A stretch of DNA of 64,000 nt. It comes from Polychytrium aggregatum (taxonomy: Eukaryota > Chytridiomycota > Chytridiomycetes > Polychytriales). Shown piece after piece: positions 26,401 through 36,502 of the stretch. Under the pieces are notes generated by a model. The model did not search any database, had not been told where the DNA came from, and was given only the letters and a program-made list of their open reading frames with translations. Position 1 is the first letter of the stretch. Every line of letters starts with the position of its first letter. The translations under genes were made by a program, and so were the position numbers. The DNA is taken from assembly GCF_025602895.1 (NCBI RefSeq), contig NW_026516236.1, positions 372,001-436,000 of the forward strand, read 5' to 3'.

Positions 26401-26592
26401 GGACTCTATGGCCAGGTTCTGAAGCACCTCAACAAGTATCTCGCCGAGGCCAAGAACATCGAGTCGCCTGAGTGGAAGGAGCTCAGCGCTCTTCGACGCG
26501 AGATCTACAGCGCCCTTGGCTGGACGATCTGGAAGGACTATGAGGAGACGTGGTCTGTCCTGAACGAGCCCAAGTCGTATGCCCCGTTTTAA
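20454..26592 (+). CDS. TPP2: Tripeptidyl peptidase II (giant subtilisin-like serine protease)
   Basis: TPP2 removes tripeptides from peptide N-termini in the cytosol, downstream of the proteasome, and forms very large spindle complexes. The start [14 protein letters not shown] matches the family (PFPFHGLLPKK in man), with no signal peptide, as expected. The catalytic triad is visible: Asp in AILDTGVDPG (codon 20790-20792), His in GTHGNHVAA (22317-22319) and Ser in NGTSMSSPN (23184-23186). Other family blocks are [50 protein letters not shown] and [18 protein letters not shown], and the gene ends LGWTIWKDY...YAPF. The first exon is 20454-20495 and the last is about 25399-26592, with roughly a dozen or more introns between. 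Length fits the family at around 1,250 residues. It converges on the chitinase gene. Confidence 0.95.
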
Positions 26593-27274
26593 GGCCCTCT
26601 CTCGTTGCTTCTTCTCCACACCGGAGAGGGAGGGGAATGTGTGCATGATTATGATTATGATTATGATTATGATTGACGTTCAAGCGGGAGTGAAGCAAAT
26701 ACCGCAACCGCGTTTGTGCTCCGCCATCCGAGATGATACATGCATATCCATGGATGAACTGCAGTTGAATACACAACCAGTCTCATGATGTGTTGGGAGA
26801 GAAACACTTTGGAGTGTCCACAGAACGAAACGAGAGACACTCCGAGTATGAATGCTCATTGACCGTGGTTGTGTTTTCGAATGGGAATGCACACGCCCAT
26901 CGATCGTTTGCCAGTGGGGTCCACGGACATTACATCCAAGACGGAGATGACTGCAACCGCTGGCGGCAACAATGGCGGGGTAATGGCTTGACGCGACAAC
27001 GTCCCGATGCGACCCTCGTTGGTGAGACAGCCCGACCCTTCATTCTGTTGACTTTGCAGGGGCTGTATTTCTAGCTCCATTAGGGCAGCAAGTGCAACCA
27101 ATACTTTCAGAGGATACATAGACAATGAGGACAGAACAGCCAGGGATGGTGGTGGTGGAGGGGGGGGAGCGGACGAGGTTTGGCTGGATTACACGTTGTC
27201 AAGAGCAGTCGAGACTGGGTCAAAGAGGAGGGTGCGCGAAGCTGACCCTGCGCAGATACCATCCATCAAGGGAT
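26593..27274. other. Convergent spacer between TPP2 and the chitinase
   Basis: About 680 bases lie between two stop codons. They contain a hexamer microsatellite (26645-26674) and a short G/T-rich tract near 27146. No gene is supported; 3' UTRs are expected. Confidence 0.45.
26645..26674. repeat. Hexamer microsatellite (atgatt)5
   Basis: Five perfect copies of atgatt lie about 50 bases after the TPP2 stop, in its probable 3' UTR. Confidence 0.85.
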
Positions 27275-29579
27275 TCACTTGCGGAACTCGGCCACGGCGG
27301 CGGTGATGAGCTCGCCGTGGATGCCGGCAGCGGCGTCGTAGTAGTCCTCGCTGAGTTCCCAGGCAAAGACACCGAGGTTCCACTGCTTAGCAAACTTGAC
27401 CTTCTGCTGGATCGACTTGGTGTCGTCGTAGGTGATGAAAACGCTGGTGTTGGTGTTGACGAGGGTGGGGGCCTGGATGGTGAAATTTGTCGCACGCGGC
27501 GCAGCAGCAACAGGAGAGCAGTGAGTCGAAGGCATAGCCAGCGATACCGCAGCGGAGAAGCAGCTCGATATGTGAGAGATGGCTTGGCAGCTGTCAAGTA
27601 GCTTGGCCTGTGAAACCCGGCCTTACCTGGATCTTGCCGCCGTGCCAGGTGCGGACCCAGGGCTTCTGAGCCTTGGACTTGGACACCAAGACACCCTGCT
27701 CGCGAAGGCCACGGTAGGACCAGTCGCCCGAGACAGTGGGGACGCCGGTGCATGGGTCAGGGGCAGGAGTGTCGTACTTGTCGCCCTGGATGGGAGGGCA
27801 CGCCTGCGGGTTGTTGGGATCAACTTGGGGGAGGCAGAGCTGGAAGACGCCGTCGCCCTTGACAGGAGCACCGAGGGCGATCGAGTGGCCGTTGAATTCG
27901 AGGCCCAGACGGAGCTTGCTGGCGGGGATGCCGAGCTGCTTGACAAAAGTGGTCACGGTCTGGTTGATGGAGACGTCGCCGTTGGGGCTGCTGGCATCGC
28001 TGTAGAGCGGAGTGTTGTAGTCGGTGTAGGGGTTCCAGTTGCCGTTGTAGTCGTAGGTCATAACTGCACCAGCGCGTCGATGAGGAGGATTTCAGCGAAC
28101 ACATAGGCGTCAATAGAGTTGATACTGCGTGCCACAATCCGGACTGGTGGTAATGCTGGCCAGTTCGAGTCCAGACAGGGACTCGGGTGGAGGATAGCGT
28201 GTCGCTAGTGCCATTATCAAGATGATACGGACACGCTGTTGCCACATCGAGAGACATTGCTGGAGGCAGCACGACACCCGACAGACTCACTGTTGATCTT
28301 GTCGAGAGTGTTGGCGTAGACGGGAATCCAGTTCTTGCCGGAGCCATCGGAATAGGTGGAAGCGGTGGCGCCGATGGCAGCGGTGATGGGGTGGCTGCTT
28401 CCAATCTTCTGGCGCAGCAGAACGAGGGTCTTGTTGAAGTTGGAGTAGTCGTCGGGGCTGATGACGTTGCAGCCAGCACCGTAGTTGTTGGGATATCTAC
28501 GAGAGGGAGGGAGAGGGACAGCACCATGAGACAGCGAGCGATGGAATGCGATGAGACAATATCGGGTGGACTGATGGGGGCCGACGGAGAAGCAAGGTTA
28601 TACTCACTCCCAATCTGGCAAAGTGAACGAAAACTGTGTGAGTGATTGGCGGCGCAGCTGCGTTGACAAAACGCCAGGAACGTTCGCCTCATGGATCAAG
28701 TCGATCGAACGTCGGTGCGGCAGTGTGCGACGCGAGACTCTAATCCGTACCAATGTCGATGCCGTCAAAGCCAAGCTGCTTGATGAGAACGTCGTAGGCC
28801 GAGTTGACAAAGGCCTGGCGGTTGGTATCGTTGAAGGCATTGGAAAAGTAGGTGGATGCGGTCCAGCCTGGCAACAGAGCCATCGACAGAGAGTGTCAGC
28901 AAGCCAGAACAGACAGGCTTGTGTCGCAACAGAGGGCCTGCAGGCAACCACCATCCATTTCCGGGCACTGGGCGTACCTCCAATCGAAGCACTTGATACC
29001 GGCAAGTTGAGGATGGAAGCAGTCGCGTGCAACGGTGATGACAATGGGTCAGGGGCGATGTGGATGGATCAGCGGCGGCGCTGGTGTGGATCGGCAGCAG
29101 CAGCCCAGAGCAAGCAGCCCGCAGCCGTGGAGGGCGCACCGGGCCAGAATCAAGGGCGAGGTAGTCTGCAGAGCAAAGACAGACAAGCGACATACAGAGT
29201 CTTGAAGCCGTATTTCTTGCGGAGCTGGCCGTTCAGCACAGGGATGAGGTTGGCATCGGCGCTGGAGTCGGTGGAGAGGACGGTGCCGTTGGAGGCAACT
29301 TGGAAGAAGGCTGCGAGACACAGAGCGGTCAATGAGACAGTTGCAGCGGCAGGCTTGGTCTGGACGATATCCTCGGGCGAGCGACCATGGCCGCGGCCGT
29401 GGCTGCCTCGTACCGTAGATGACCTGGTTGATGTTGCTGAAGTTGATGCTGGTGTAGTCGCGGTCGGTCCAGTTGGGGATGTAGGCGGCAAAGTCCTGCT
29501 TGGGCACGGGGGTGGACACGGCGGCGGCCGAGCAGAAGGAGGCGAGGGCAAGGACACTGCTGACGAGGGCGAGTCTCAT
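27275..29579 (-). CDS. Secreted GH18 chitinase
   Basis: GH18 enzymes cleave beta-1,4 linkages of chitin by a substrate-assisted mechanism. Eight exons join in frame: 29414-29579, 29196-29310, 28977-28990, 28751-28867, 28608-28614, 28291-28496, 27627-28063 and 27275-27472, giving 419 residues. A signal peptide (MRLALVSSVLALASFCSA) leads into a TIM barrel: AAYIPNW (strand 1), INQVIYAFF, KTLASIGGW (SxGG motif), GFDGIDIDWEYP (DxxDxDxE, with the catalytic Glu), DKINIMTYDYNG and, late, NLGVFAWELSEDY. No chitin-binding module or GPI signal is visible. Two exons, of 14 and 7 nt, carry the SxGG and catalytic motifs. The preserved phase and restored motifs support this model. A role in wall remodelling or zoospore release is inference. 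Confidence 0.93.
28608..28614 (-). other. 7-nt microexon in the chitinase catalytic motif
   Basis: On the minus strand ATTGGGA is bounded by a CAG acceptor and a GTGAGT donor. It joins exon 28751-28867 (ending GACATTG, donor GTACGG) to exon 28291-28496 (after a GTAG acceptor). Together they encode DIDWEYP, completing the GH18 DxxDxDxE motif. Without it the motif and reading frame are lost. Confidence 0.85.
28977..28990 (-). other. 14-nt microexon at the chitinase SxGG motif
   Basis: TGCTTCGATTGGAG on the minus strand lies between an AAG acceptor and a GTACGC donor. It supplies most of LASIGG between KTL (29196-29310) and GWTAS (28751-28867). Phase is preserved on both sides (2 in, 1 out). 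The AAG acceptor is less typical, so the left edge is slightly less certain. Confidence 0.75.
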
Positions 29580-30208
29580 GGCGGCGATGGAGATCCGTTG
29601 GAGGAGGTGGTGGCGGATGCGAGAGAGAAAGCGACGAAGGCGGCAGAGGCCAGCGGGAAGTTTGGATGGGAACGGCAACGACGGCGGGGATGTTGCTGGG
29701 GCAAACACAAGAGCAAGGGACCGAAGGGGCGCTGAAGGGTGGCAACAGCGACAAAGGGTCGGCAGAAACAAGACCCGTGGGGAACTGGCGCCCGAAGCCA
29801 GCCCGAAGCCAGCCAGCAGTGTCTGTTTGCTGCGCACCGTTGTGTTGGCTGTGGCCCATCACGCCATCGCACATCCACGCGCTCGGCTTGTGCACGGAGT
29901 GGGACCGCGCTGCCCCAACAAGCGCTCGTGTGAGCGGCGGCGCGCGCCAGCAAGGGCGGTGCTGCGCAAAGAGAAAAGGCGCGCGCGTGACAAGCCACCC
30001 GAGTGGCACGGCTGTGCAGCGCAGCCAGATCCAGCCGGATCCAGTCACTCGAGCCAGATCTAGCCGGATCCAGCCGGATCTAGCCACAGCTCAGTCGCTG
30101 CGCAGTCCGCCCTGATCCCATCCGATCTGCGAGGCCAGCATCCAACATCCAGCATCCAACATCCAGCATCCAACATCCAGCATCCACCAGCCCACAAGTC
30201 CTCCTGCC
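29580..30208. promoter_or_regulatory. Divergent region between the chitinase and RAD54B
   Basis: These 629 bases separate two divergent start codons. The right third contains repeated tagccggatc/agccggatc blocks at about 30024-30085 and the 14-bp tandem repeat at 30139-30187. No additional gene is supported. Confidence 0.4.
30139..30187. repeat. 14-bp tandem repeat (catccaacatccag, 3.5 copies)
   Basis: The unit catccaacatccag is itself two near-identical heptamers. The array ends about 22 bases before the RAD54B start codon, so it lies in the 5' UTR or core promoter. Confidence 0.85.
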
Positions 30209-33200
30209 ATGCGACGATCAACAGCGCCCAGCCAGCGTCCGTCGCCGCTGCAGTCTGACGATCCGGCACCCCCTCTTGCAAAGAAACCGCGGATAGAATC
30301 CAGCGTCTTTGTCAATCCGCCCCGTGCATCCGATGTGCCTCGTGCCTCTGCCCCATCCGTCTCCAGCACACCAGCAAGCGACGCCGACATCACCTACGAG
30401 GTTGTTTGGAGAAAGAAGCAGTTCAAAAAGGTAGCATCCGCAAGCATCTGGCCGGCAACTTCTCATTTTGTGGATCTGACTTACTGCGCTGCTTCATCTT
30501 GCCTCCTCCCCTCGTCAAAAGCACAAGACCTGGGAAGGTATGGGATCAACCTGCTGCCAGCGACGCATTCGCTCTTTCAAGCTCACACGGCAGTGGCAAT
30601 CTTCCTCCAACGCGCTCTATATATCTCTCGTATCTAATGCCGCACCAATGACCAAAATCTCCAGGAGATGGTATGTCGTCGCGCATCCTCCAACAGCTTG
30701 CCGGATCGCCACTCGCTCCATGTGTCAGTCCTCCAGCGCCATCCAGCTCACCCGAATGACGATGGGCACCCAGGATATCTCGAAATCAAAGGCGGAACAT
30801 GTATACTCCTGGATTCAAAACGGACAGAGTGCGTATGCTGTACGACATTGGCCTTCTGCTCCGGCCCGAGAATCTCGGCCACTCGATTGTGCCAGGCTAA
30901 CCCCATGATTGCTGTGGACGTCGAAGGATCGGGAGAGATGTCCTGCCAAAGACTCCCCTTGAAGCTGGAGCCCTGCTCTCATTTGGTGGAAAAGAAATCG
31001 AAGTCAGTAACCCAAACATACTGTGCTGATGTATCTCTGTTGTATCGCTGAGATTCGCATGATCGGCATATCCGGGACCATCATTCTCCTCTGACAGCCT
31101 CATCCATTCACTCGATTGCAACCTTACAGATTTCTGGAATCGCATCCGGTCGAGCCCAACAAGGTATGTGGTGTCGCAGCTGTTCAACATGCTGTACGGT
31201 TGAACGTCTCTGATTCAGTACCGACCCGAGACAATCAGGCTTGCCTTCTTCAGATGAGCCTCAGCACCAAGCCGCAGCGACCCCAAAGGCCCCGTTCAAG
31301 CCACTTTCTATCAATCCCAAGGCAGTTGGATCTGCAAAAGCCACGCAGCCCAAGGTACCCGGCCGCGTGGCAGTTATTCTCATGTTCTCCCAATCCAATC
31401 GATTGCTCGTGTGGGACACTCACTCAGCAACCCTCGCTCTTTAGCCTGCAGAAGAACAATCTACTCCAGGTTAGTGATTGACCCGAATACGCAGCATCGC
31501 TTCGTCATCGAGTCTTCGCACTGACATTAGTTGTGCTCAGATGTGCAGCAACAGCGCAGCCATGAAGTTCCACCTGATGCAAAAGCCCCAATGGCCATGT
31601 TCAAAGCCTTCCGCGGCCTGACGAAGGCGCTGCCAAAATCGGGCTCTGCACCCAGACACGATCCCAAATCAAGCCAAGCCTATGTTTTGCCCCGGCCGCT
31701 GGATCAGAGGTACCTGGAGCCCCTGCGAGCCCTGCATGTACACATCTAATCACGGTACTCCGGCCTCGTGCTCCCAAATTAACCACAAACTGCTCAGTTC
31801 CGAAGCTGTCGATGTTGTCATCGATCCATACCTCAACCGACACCTCCGTCCTCATCAACGCGATGGTGTCAAGTTTCTCTATGAAAGGTCTGTCCTGAAT
31901 TGGCACCGATATTTCCAATCTCGTCCTGTGTACTAACTGCCAATCGCTCTGCCAATGTGCTTCTAGAATCATGGGAATCCACGGTAAGTATCTGTCCCCG
32001 ACGGCCGCACATGACACCGCTCGTTGAGTTCTCACACCCTCTTCAACTCACCAGACGGCGAGTACAAAGGAAACGGCGCCATCTTGGCTGACGAAATGGG
32101 TCTTGGGAAGACCTTGCAAACGATCACGCTCATCTGGACTCTACTAAGTACTGCATCGCCAATGGCGCTGGCTTTGCGCAGTCCGATAGCGACAAGAGAC
32201 GCCCATTGACACATGTCTTAACATGCTCGCTGCTCCTCCGTCTAACTCTTCGTCGCAAGAGCAATCGCCGAGCCCAAGTGAAGGATCGGTGATCAAGAAA
32301 GGTAGTATCTGCAGAAAGTCGAGCATGGTGGCAGCCCGCAATCTCTGTTGAGTCTCATCTACTCACCGTGGCGAATCAACTTGTGTCCTCCTTACCCTGC
32401 TGGCCAGCGCTCGTTGTCTGCCCTGCATCACTCGTTAGCAACTGGGAAAAGGAGTTCAACAAGTGGCTTGGAAAGGAGCGCATACGAGGTAATTGCCGTG
32501 TCTATCGTTACATTGCCTCTGGCCGAAGCTCGCACACCATAGTGGCTCATTCTCGGTCAACAGTCTTTGCGATGGATCAAAAATCAAACATCAAGGACTT
32601 TATTATCGGTCGTGTCTACAGCGTACTGATCATCGGGTATGAACGGGTAAGGCATGTGCATCGCTCTGCTGGTTGGCTGTGTGGCACGATCCAGCCTACG
32701 TTGCTGCCGCGGACAGCCGTCATTAACCAGCTGCGTCCTCTCACCATCCTGAATGAAAGCTCCGTTCGAGTTTGGATACCGTTATAAACTGCAAGTTTGA
32801 TCTCGTTGTCTGTGATGAAGGCAAGTGGCCGGCCTCATGAGAAGACATTGACTCCGCACCGGTGGTGCCTGGATGAATTGACCATACTATCAGCTTGCTT
32901 TGATGAGTCGCCTCACTGACAACAATACCACGACTCAGGTCATCGTATCAAGAACAGCAAAATCAAAGCGGCCTCAGCGATTCAGGTTCGGCGCATCGGC
33001 GATCTCGTCTCGTGAATGACACTGCAGAACCGAGTGTGCTCCCTATCTATGAGCAGCTCTGCTCCCTTTGCCTCTGCACTATCGGCCTTCTTTGATCTGA
33101 TTCATGCACACACTCCAGCGATTCCAAACACCTCGCAGGATCATTTTATCGGGCACTCCTATTCAGGTGCGCGTGGTAGTCTAGTCTCTGAGCGGGCCTA

Positions 33201-36200
33201 TCCGCACCCGTGAACATTGCGTCTGCACCGACAAAGTTGCCCCAGGCTCATTCTAACCGTTGGACACCTGTATCGGGCATTTTTACTGCGCTGCAATCGC
33301 CATGCTCGCTGTTGGATGGCCTCAATGCACCGTTGTTTGAAACACCGCGCCGGGCCGGGCACCAGAACGACCTTGGTGGGTGGTCTGAGCCGTTGATTGC
33401 TGCTGGAACACGATCCCCAAGACCATGGCTAACGATGCATCATCGCTTTGGACACCAGGGGAATTCTTTGGTTTGTGATGTGCTTTGCCTGTGTCTCGTC
33501 GACCGGTTGGCTCACCGTAATCGCTCACGCCCGGTACTTGACTTAGCCATGGTAGACTTTGTGAACCCCGGGATCCTCGGGGAATACGCATCGTTCAAGG
33601 TATCTCCCATGCAAGCTGCGCTTCCACATGCACGTCTCTCGCCCTGCCAACGACTCAATATCATATGCAATCCCGGCGCTTCTGAGATTCTTCTTGAATA
33701 AGCTCATTATGAAAGGGTAACTCGTCTTTCGTTTATCTCCGCAGCGCAAGTTTGAGAATCCCATCGTCGCTTCGCGGGATGCCTCATGCAATCCATATCA
33801 AGCCGAACTGGGCACCACTCGTTCCGAGGAGGTATGCCGCACCAACTCGCATCCATGGCGATGTGCCTGATCGTTTGAGAGAGCGATTCGAATGCCTCAG
33901 GCAAGAGCAATCCGGGCAACGGGCGCAAGTGGAGGATTATAACGGCATGATGCGTTCTTCTCTACAGCTCCGCAGAATCACCAGCTCCTTCATCTTGCGG
34001 CGAACAGCGGACATCAACGCCCAGTATCTGCCGAGTCGAACCGAGTACGTGCTCTTTTGTCGCCCATCGGAAGTGCAGTCGGACCTCCTCGCACAGATTT
34101 CAGCCTCGCAGTTCGTGTCGGACACGATCAACGGCTCTGGAGCAAGCATCCTTGGTAAGATGTGCTGCTGCATTGCTCTGGCCAGAGAGAAACAACGCCA
34201 CCATCGTCCAGATGATCCCAAAACACCCGCAGTCTAACTAAGGATACATGATATTGTCGCCTGCTGTCAACCTGAATCGATTCAGGAATACTCAATACTA
34301 TGAGAAAGCTCGCTGGAAGTCCTCAGATGGTACCACCAGTCTGCATTTTGCAATGACACAGTCTATTCGCCCGTGAGCCGGACTGGCTCGCTTGTCTGGT
34401 GCAGCTCCAAAATGCACTGACCTACGTGCTGCGTGCAGATTGTCGACGATCTTGAAGAATGGAACCTGGCGGTTCTGCCGGAGCATGAGGATCGCTTGCT
34501 GGGCTGCCAGAATCAACTACTGCTGGAGTTTAGTGGTAGGCACTTGATCGTGTGTGCACCGAAGCCTCCCGATTTGGTTCACCGTCGATGCACCATGATA
34601 ATCATCGGGATGCACTCAACAGGCAAGCTATGTGTTCTTGCGGATCTGCTTCATAATATCAAAACCAACACGTCCGAGAAAGTCGTTGTCGTTTCAAACT
34701 GGACCCAGATAAGTGTATACCGCCGTCTGCAACCACTTTTGTGGCCGACATTGGCCTGCGGCTCCGTTCAAACACAATCCCCATTTCCTGCGTTTCGCTA
34801 TCCACACCTTGGATATAGTACAAGAGCTCTGCACCCAAAAGGGATACACATTTGCACGGCTGGATGGATCTGTCCCAGCGCAGAACCGGCAAAAGTAGGT
34901 CACTGTCCGCAGCACTCTCGCGACTCTCTGCAAGCATCTGATCGTACGTTGGTCTCCAGACTCGTCGACGACTTCAACAACACCTCCAGGCAATGTAAGA
35001 GGCGATATGGAGCGGTTTGAGGCTCAAGCCTTGGGAATCATGCTTGTGCGCAATGCTTGTGTCCAAACGGCACTTCACTGATGCATACTTTGACAGTCGT
35101 CTTCCTTCTCAGCTCGAAGGCTGGAGGTGTTGGCCTCAACCTGATCGGCGCCTCGAGGCTGATCATGTTCGATATTGGTAAGATGCGTTCGAGTGAATGT
35201 TGGCTGATCTGTCGGAACCCTTGTTCACTCCATAAACTCAACGGTGCTTTCAGACTGGAATCCCAGCGTGTGTCGTCAAGGTACGTTGCCAGGCCTGTCG
35301 CCGGACCATGATCTTCAGATGGTTGCGTTTGCGCAACTCACCATCCCCCCCCCGACTCTCCAATCGTCGGGTCTGCTCGGCGATAGCCATGGCACGAATC
35401 TGGAGGTAAGTCAAGCATGCCCAGGATCTTTGTAAAGTCAACACATAAACTCTGATATCCGGCTCATCCCTGTTCCAGAGATGGCCAGAAACGACCTGTC
35501 AAGATCTATCGACTGTTGCTGTGAGTAGCCCGGCAGTGCATCTTCAAAGCGCAGTCGGCCCCCTCCTCTGACCTAGCACGTTTATACCACAGGACGGGCT
35601 CAATAGAAGAGCGTATCTTCCAAAGACAGATCAAAAAGCTCGATTTGAGCGATGCCATCGTGGTATGGTGCAGATCTTGACTGTATCGAAGTCGGCGCTG
35701 TAAAACTAGCTCGTCGACCGACCATATGGTACCTTTCCATTCGCCCACAGGATCAAAAAGGACAAGTTATCGATGGATTTGATCCACAGGAGGTACGCGC
35801 GCCAAACGATCCGATAACAGCACACCGACGCTCTCTGGAGAGCGGATTCCCGTGTGCCAAAGAAAAGAAAAGCCGTTTTTGATTCGTCGATTCGATTATC
35901 CAGCTGAGGGACCTGTTGACATTTCGAGGCAACACCAAATGCCTTACACACGAGATCATGACCTGTGGCTGCCAGGTAAGCAGACGCGGCAGTGGCGAGG
36001 ATCCGATGATACCGTCCCTGCATACACCATCGGGTCGCATGCACAGACATCCGCTTGACTGGCGCTACACTATGCGATATATCTAACGAGCGCACTGTCC
36101 TTTTTGCTGATCGTGTTCGATTTCAAGTGGGGAGCCGAGGTACGTCGCTGTCGCAATTACCACTGGACTTTATCGTGTGGCTCTGGTGGCATCACAGAGC

Positions 36201-36502
36201 ACATCTCGGTGTACAAGCGGAGACTTCGCTCACGTATGCGCACTGCGACACAGGAACTTGATCGTCTCATGGCGGATGAGCCTTTGGAAGGATCGGACGA
36301 CTCTGGAGAGTGGAACCACTATCTCCTTCTTGACCAAAGCGATACCCGCGAGCGCTGGAGGCAGCATCTCGAGTTACTTGTCGAGGAAGGCCGTCTCGAG
36401 GACGACTCGGTGCTCATCGGCTCGATCCTGGATCGCCCTGGGTCGCTGACGTTCATGTTCCAAAAAACGGATAGCTCGCCGGATGCCAGTGACGATGTGT
36501 AG
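30209..36502 (+). CDS. RAD54B: RAD54B/RDH54-type SNF2 DNA translocase
   Basis: RAD54B remodels Rad51/Dmc1 filaments and D-loops in homologous recombination. The N-terminus MRRSTAPSQ resembles human MRRSAAPSQ, and [18 protein letters not shown] matches the conserved block before the motor. SNF2 motifs occur in order: [29 protein letters not shown] (I), [12 protein letters not shown] (Ia), VCDEG-HRIKNS (II), [16 protein letters not shown] (III), [28 protein letters not shown] (IV), [16 protein letters not shown] (V) and QAMARIWRDGQ with KIYRLL (VI), then [14 protein letters not shown]. The stop at 36500-36502 follows an acidic tail. The first exon is 30209-30430. The gene is highly fragmented, with several exons under 30 nt and one likely GC-AG intron. 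Identity is firm; I did not resolve every exon. Confidence 0.92.
30522..30537 (+). other. 16-nt microexon in RAD54B
   Basis: The exon lies between a caaaag acceptor and a gtatgg donor and encodes HKTWE plus one base. It joins the KKQFKK end of exon 1 in phase 0 and leaves phase 1. Confidence 0.7.
30665..30670 (+). other. 6-nt microexon in RAD54B
   Basis: GAGATG lies between a ctccag acceptor and a gtatgt donor. With its neighbours it yields [12 protein letters not shown], matching the family's WEGD block. Skipping it keeps the frame but removes the conserved Asp. The alternative, reading through gtatgt as coding, loses the alignment. Confidence 0.65.
31967..31983 (+). other. 17-nt microexon in RAD54B, before Walker A
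   Basis: Bounded by ttctag and gtaagt. It supplies RIMGIH between FLYE and [16 protein letters not shown], matching the family's YECVMGM position. Phases fit on both sides. Confidence 0.8.
32821..32938 (+). other. Likely GC-AG intron inside the RAD54B Walker B motif
   Basis: The exon ends TGTGATGAAG, followed by gcaagt; the next exon begins after ctcag. Joining them gives VCDEGHRIKNS, the expected DEGH motif. No GT donor nearby restores this motif. GCAAGT after AAG is the classic strong form of a GC donor. Confidence 0.75.
33366..33375 (+). other. 10-nt microexon in RAD54B motif III
   Basis: AACGACCTTG lies between a caccag acceptor and a gtgggt donor. It encodes NDL plus one base and follows SGTPIQ from the previous exon, rebuilding the invariant TPIQNDL block. 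Confidence 0.8.
33459..33470 (+). other. 12-nt microexon in RAD54B after motif III
   Basis: GGGAATTCTTTG, between a caccag acceptor and a gtttgt donor, encodes GEFF plus one base and leads into AMVDFVNPG. The reconstructed [20 protein letters not shown] follows RAD54 family conservation. Confidence 0.8.
35254..35280 (+). other. 27-nt exon in RAD54B, between motifs V and VI
   Basis: Bounded by a ttcag acceptor and a gtacgt donor. It encodes DWNPSVCRQ after IMFDI, matching the family's YDIDWNP position. Confidence 0.8.
35387..35405 (+). other. 19-nt microexon carrying RAD54B motif VI
   Basis: Bounded by a gatag acceptor and a gtaagt donor. It encodes AMARIW and two bases of Arg, so the arginine-finger motif QAMARIWRDGQ is assembled from three exons. 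Confidence 0.8.

Noticed and set aside
28064-28131. An extra chitinase exon between 28291 and 28063
   Set aside because: Every phase through this stretch gives a stop or breaks the next exon, whereas direct joining of 28291 to 28063 yields the canonical INIMTYDYNG.
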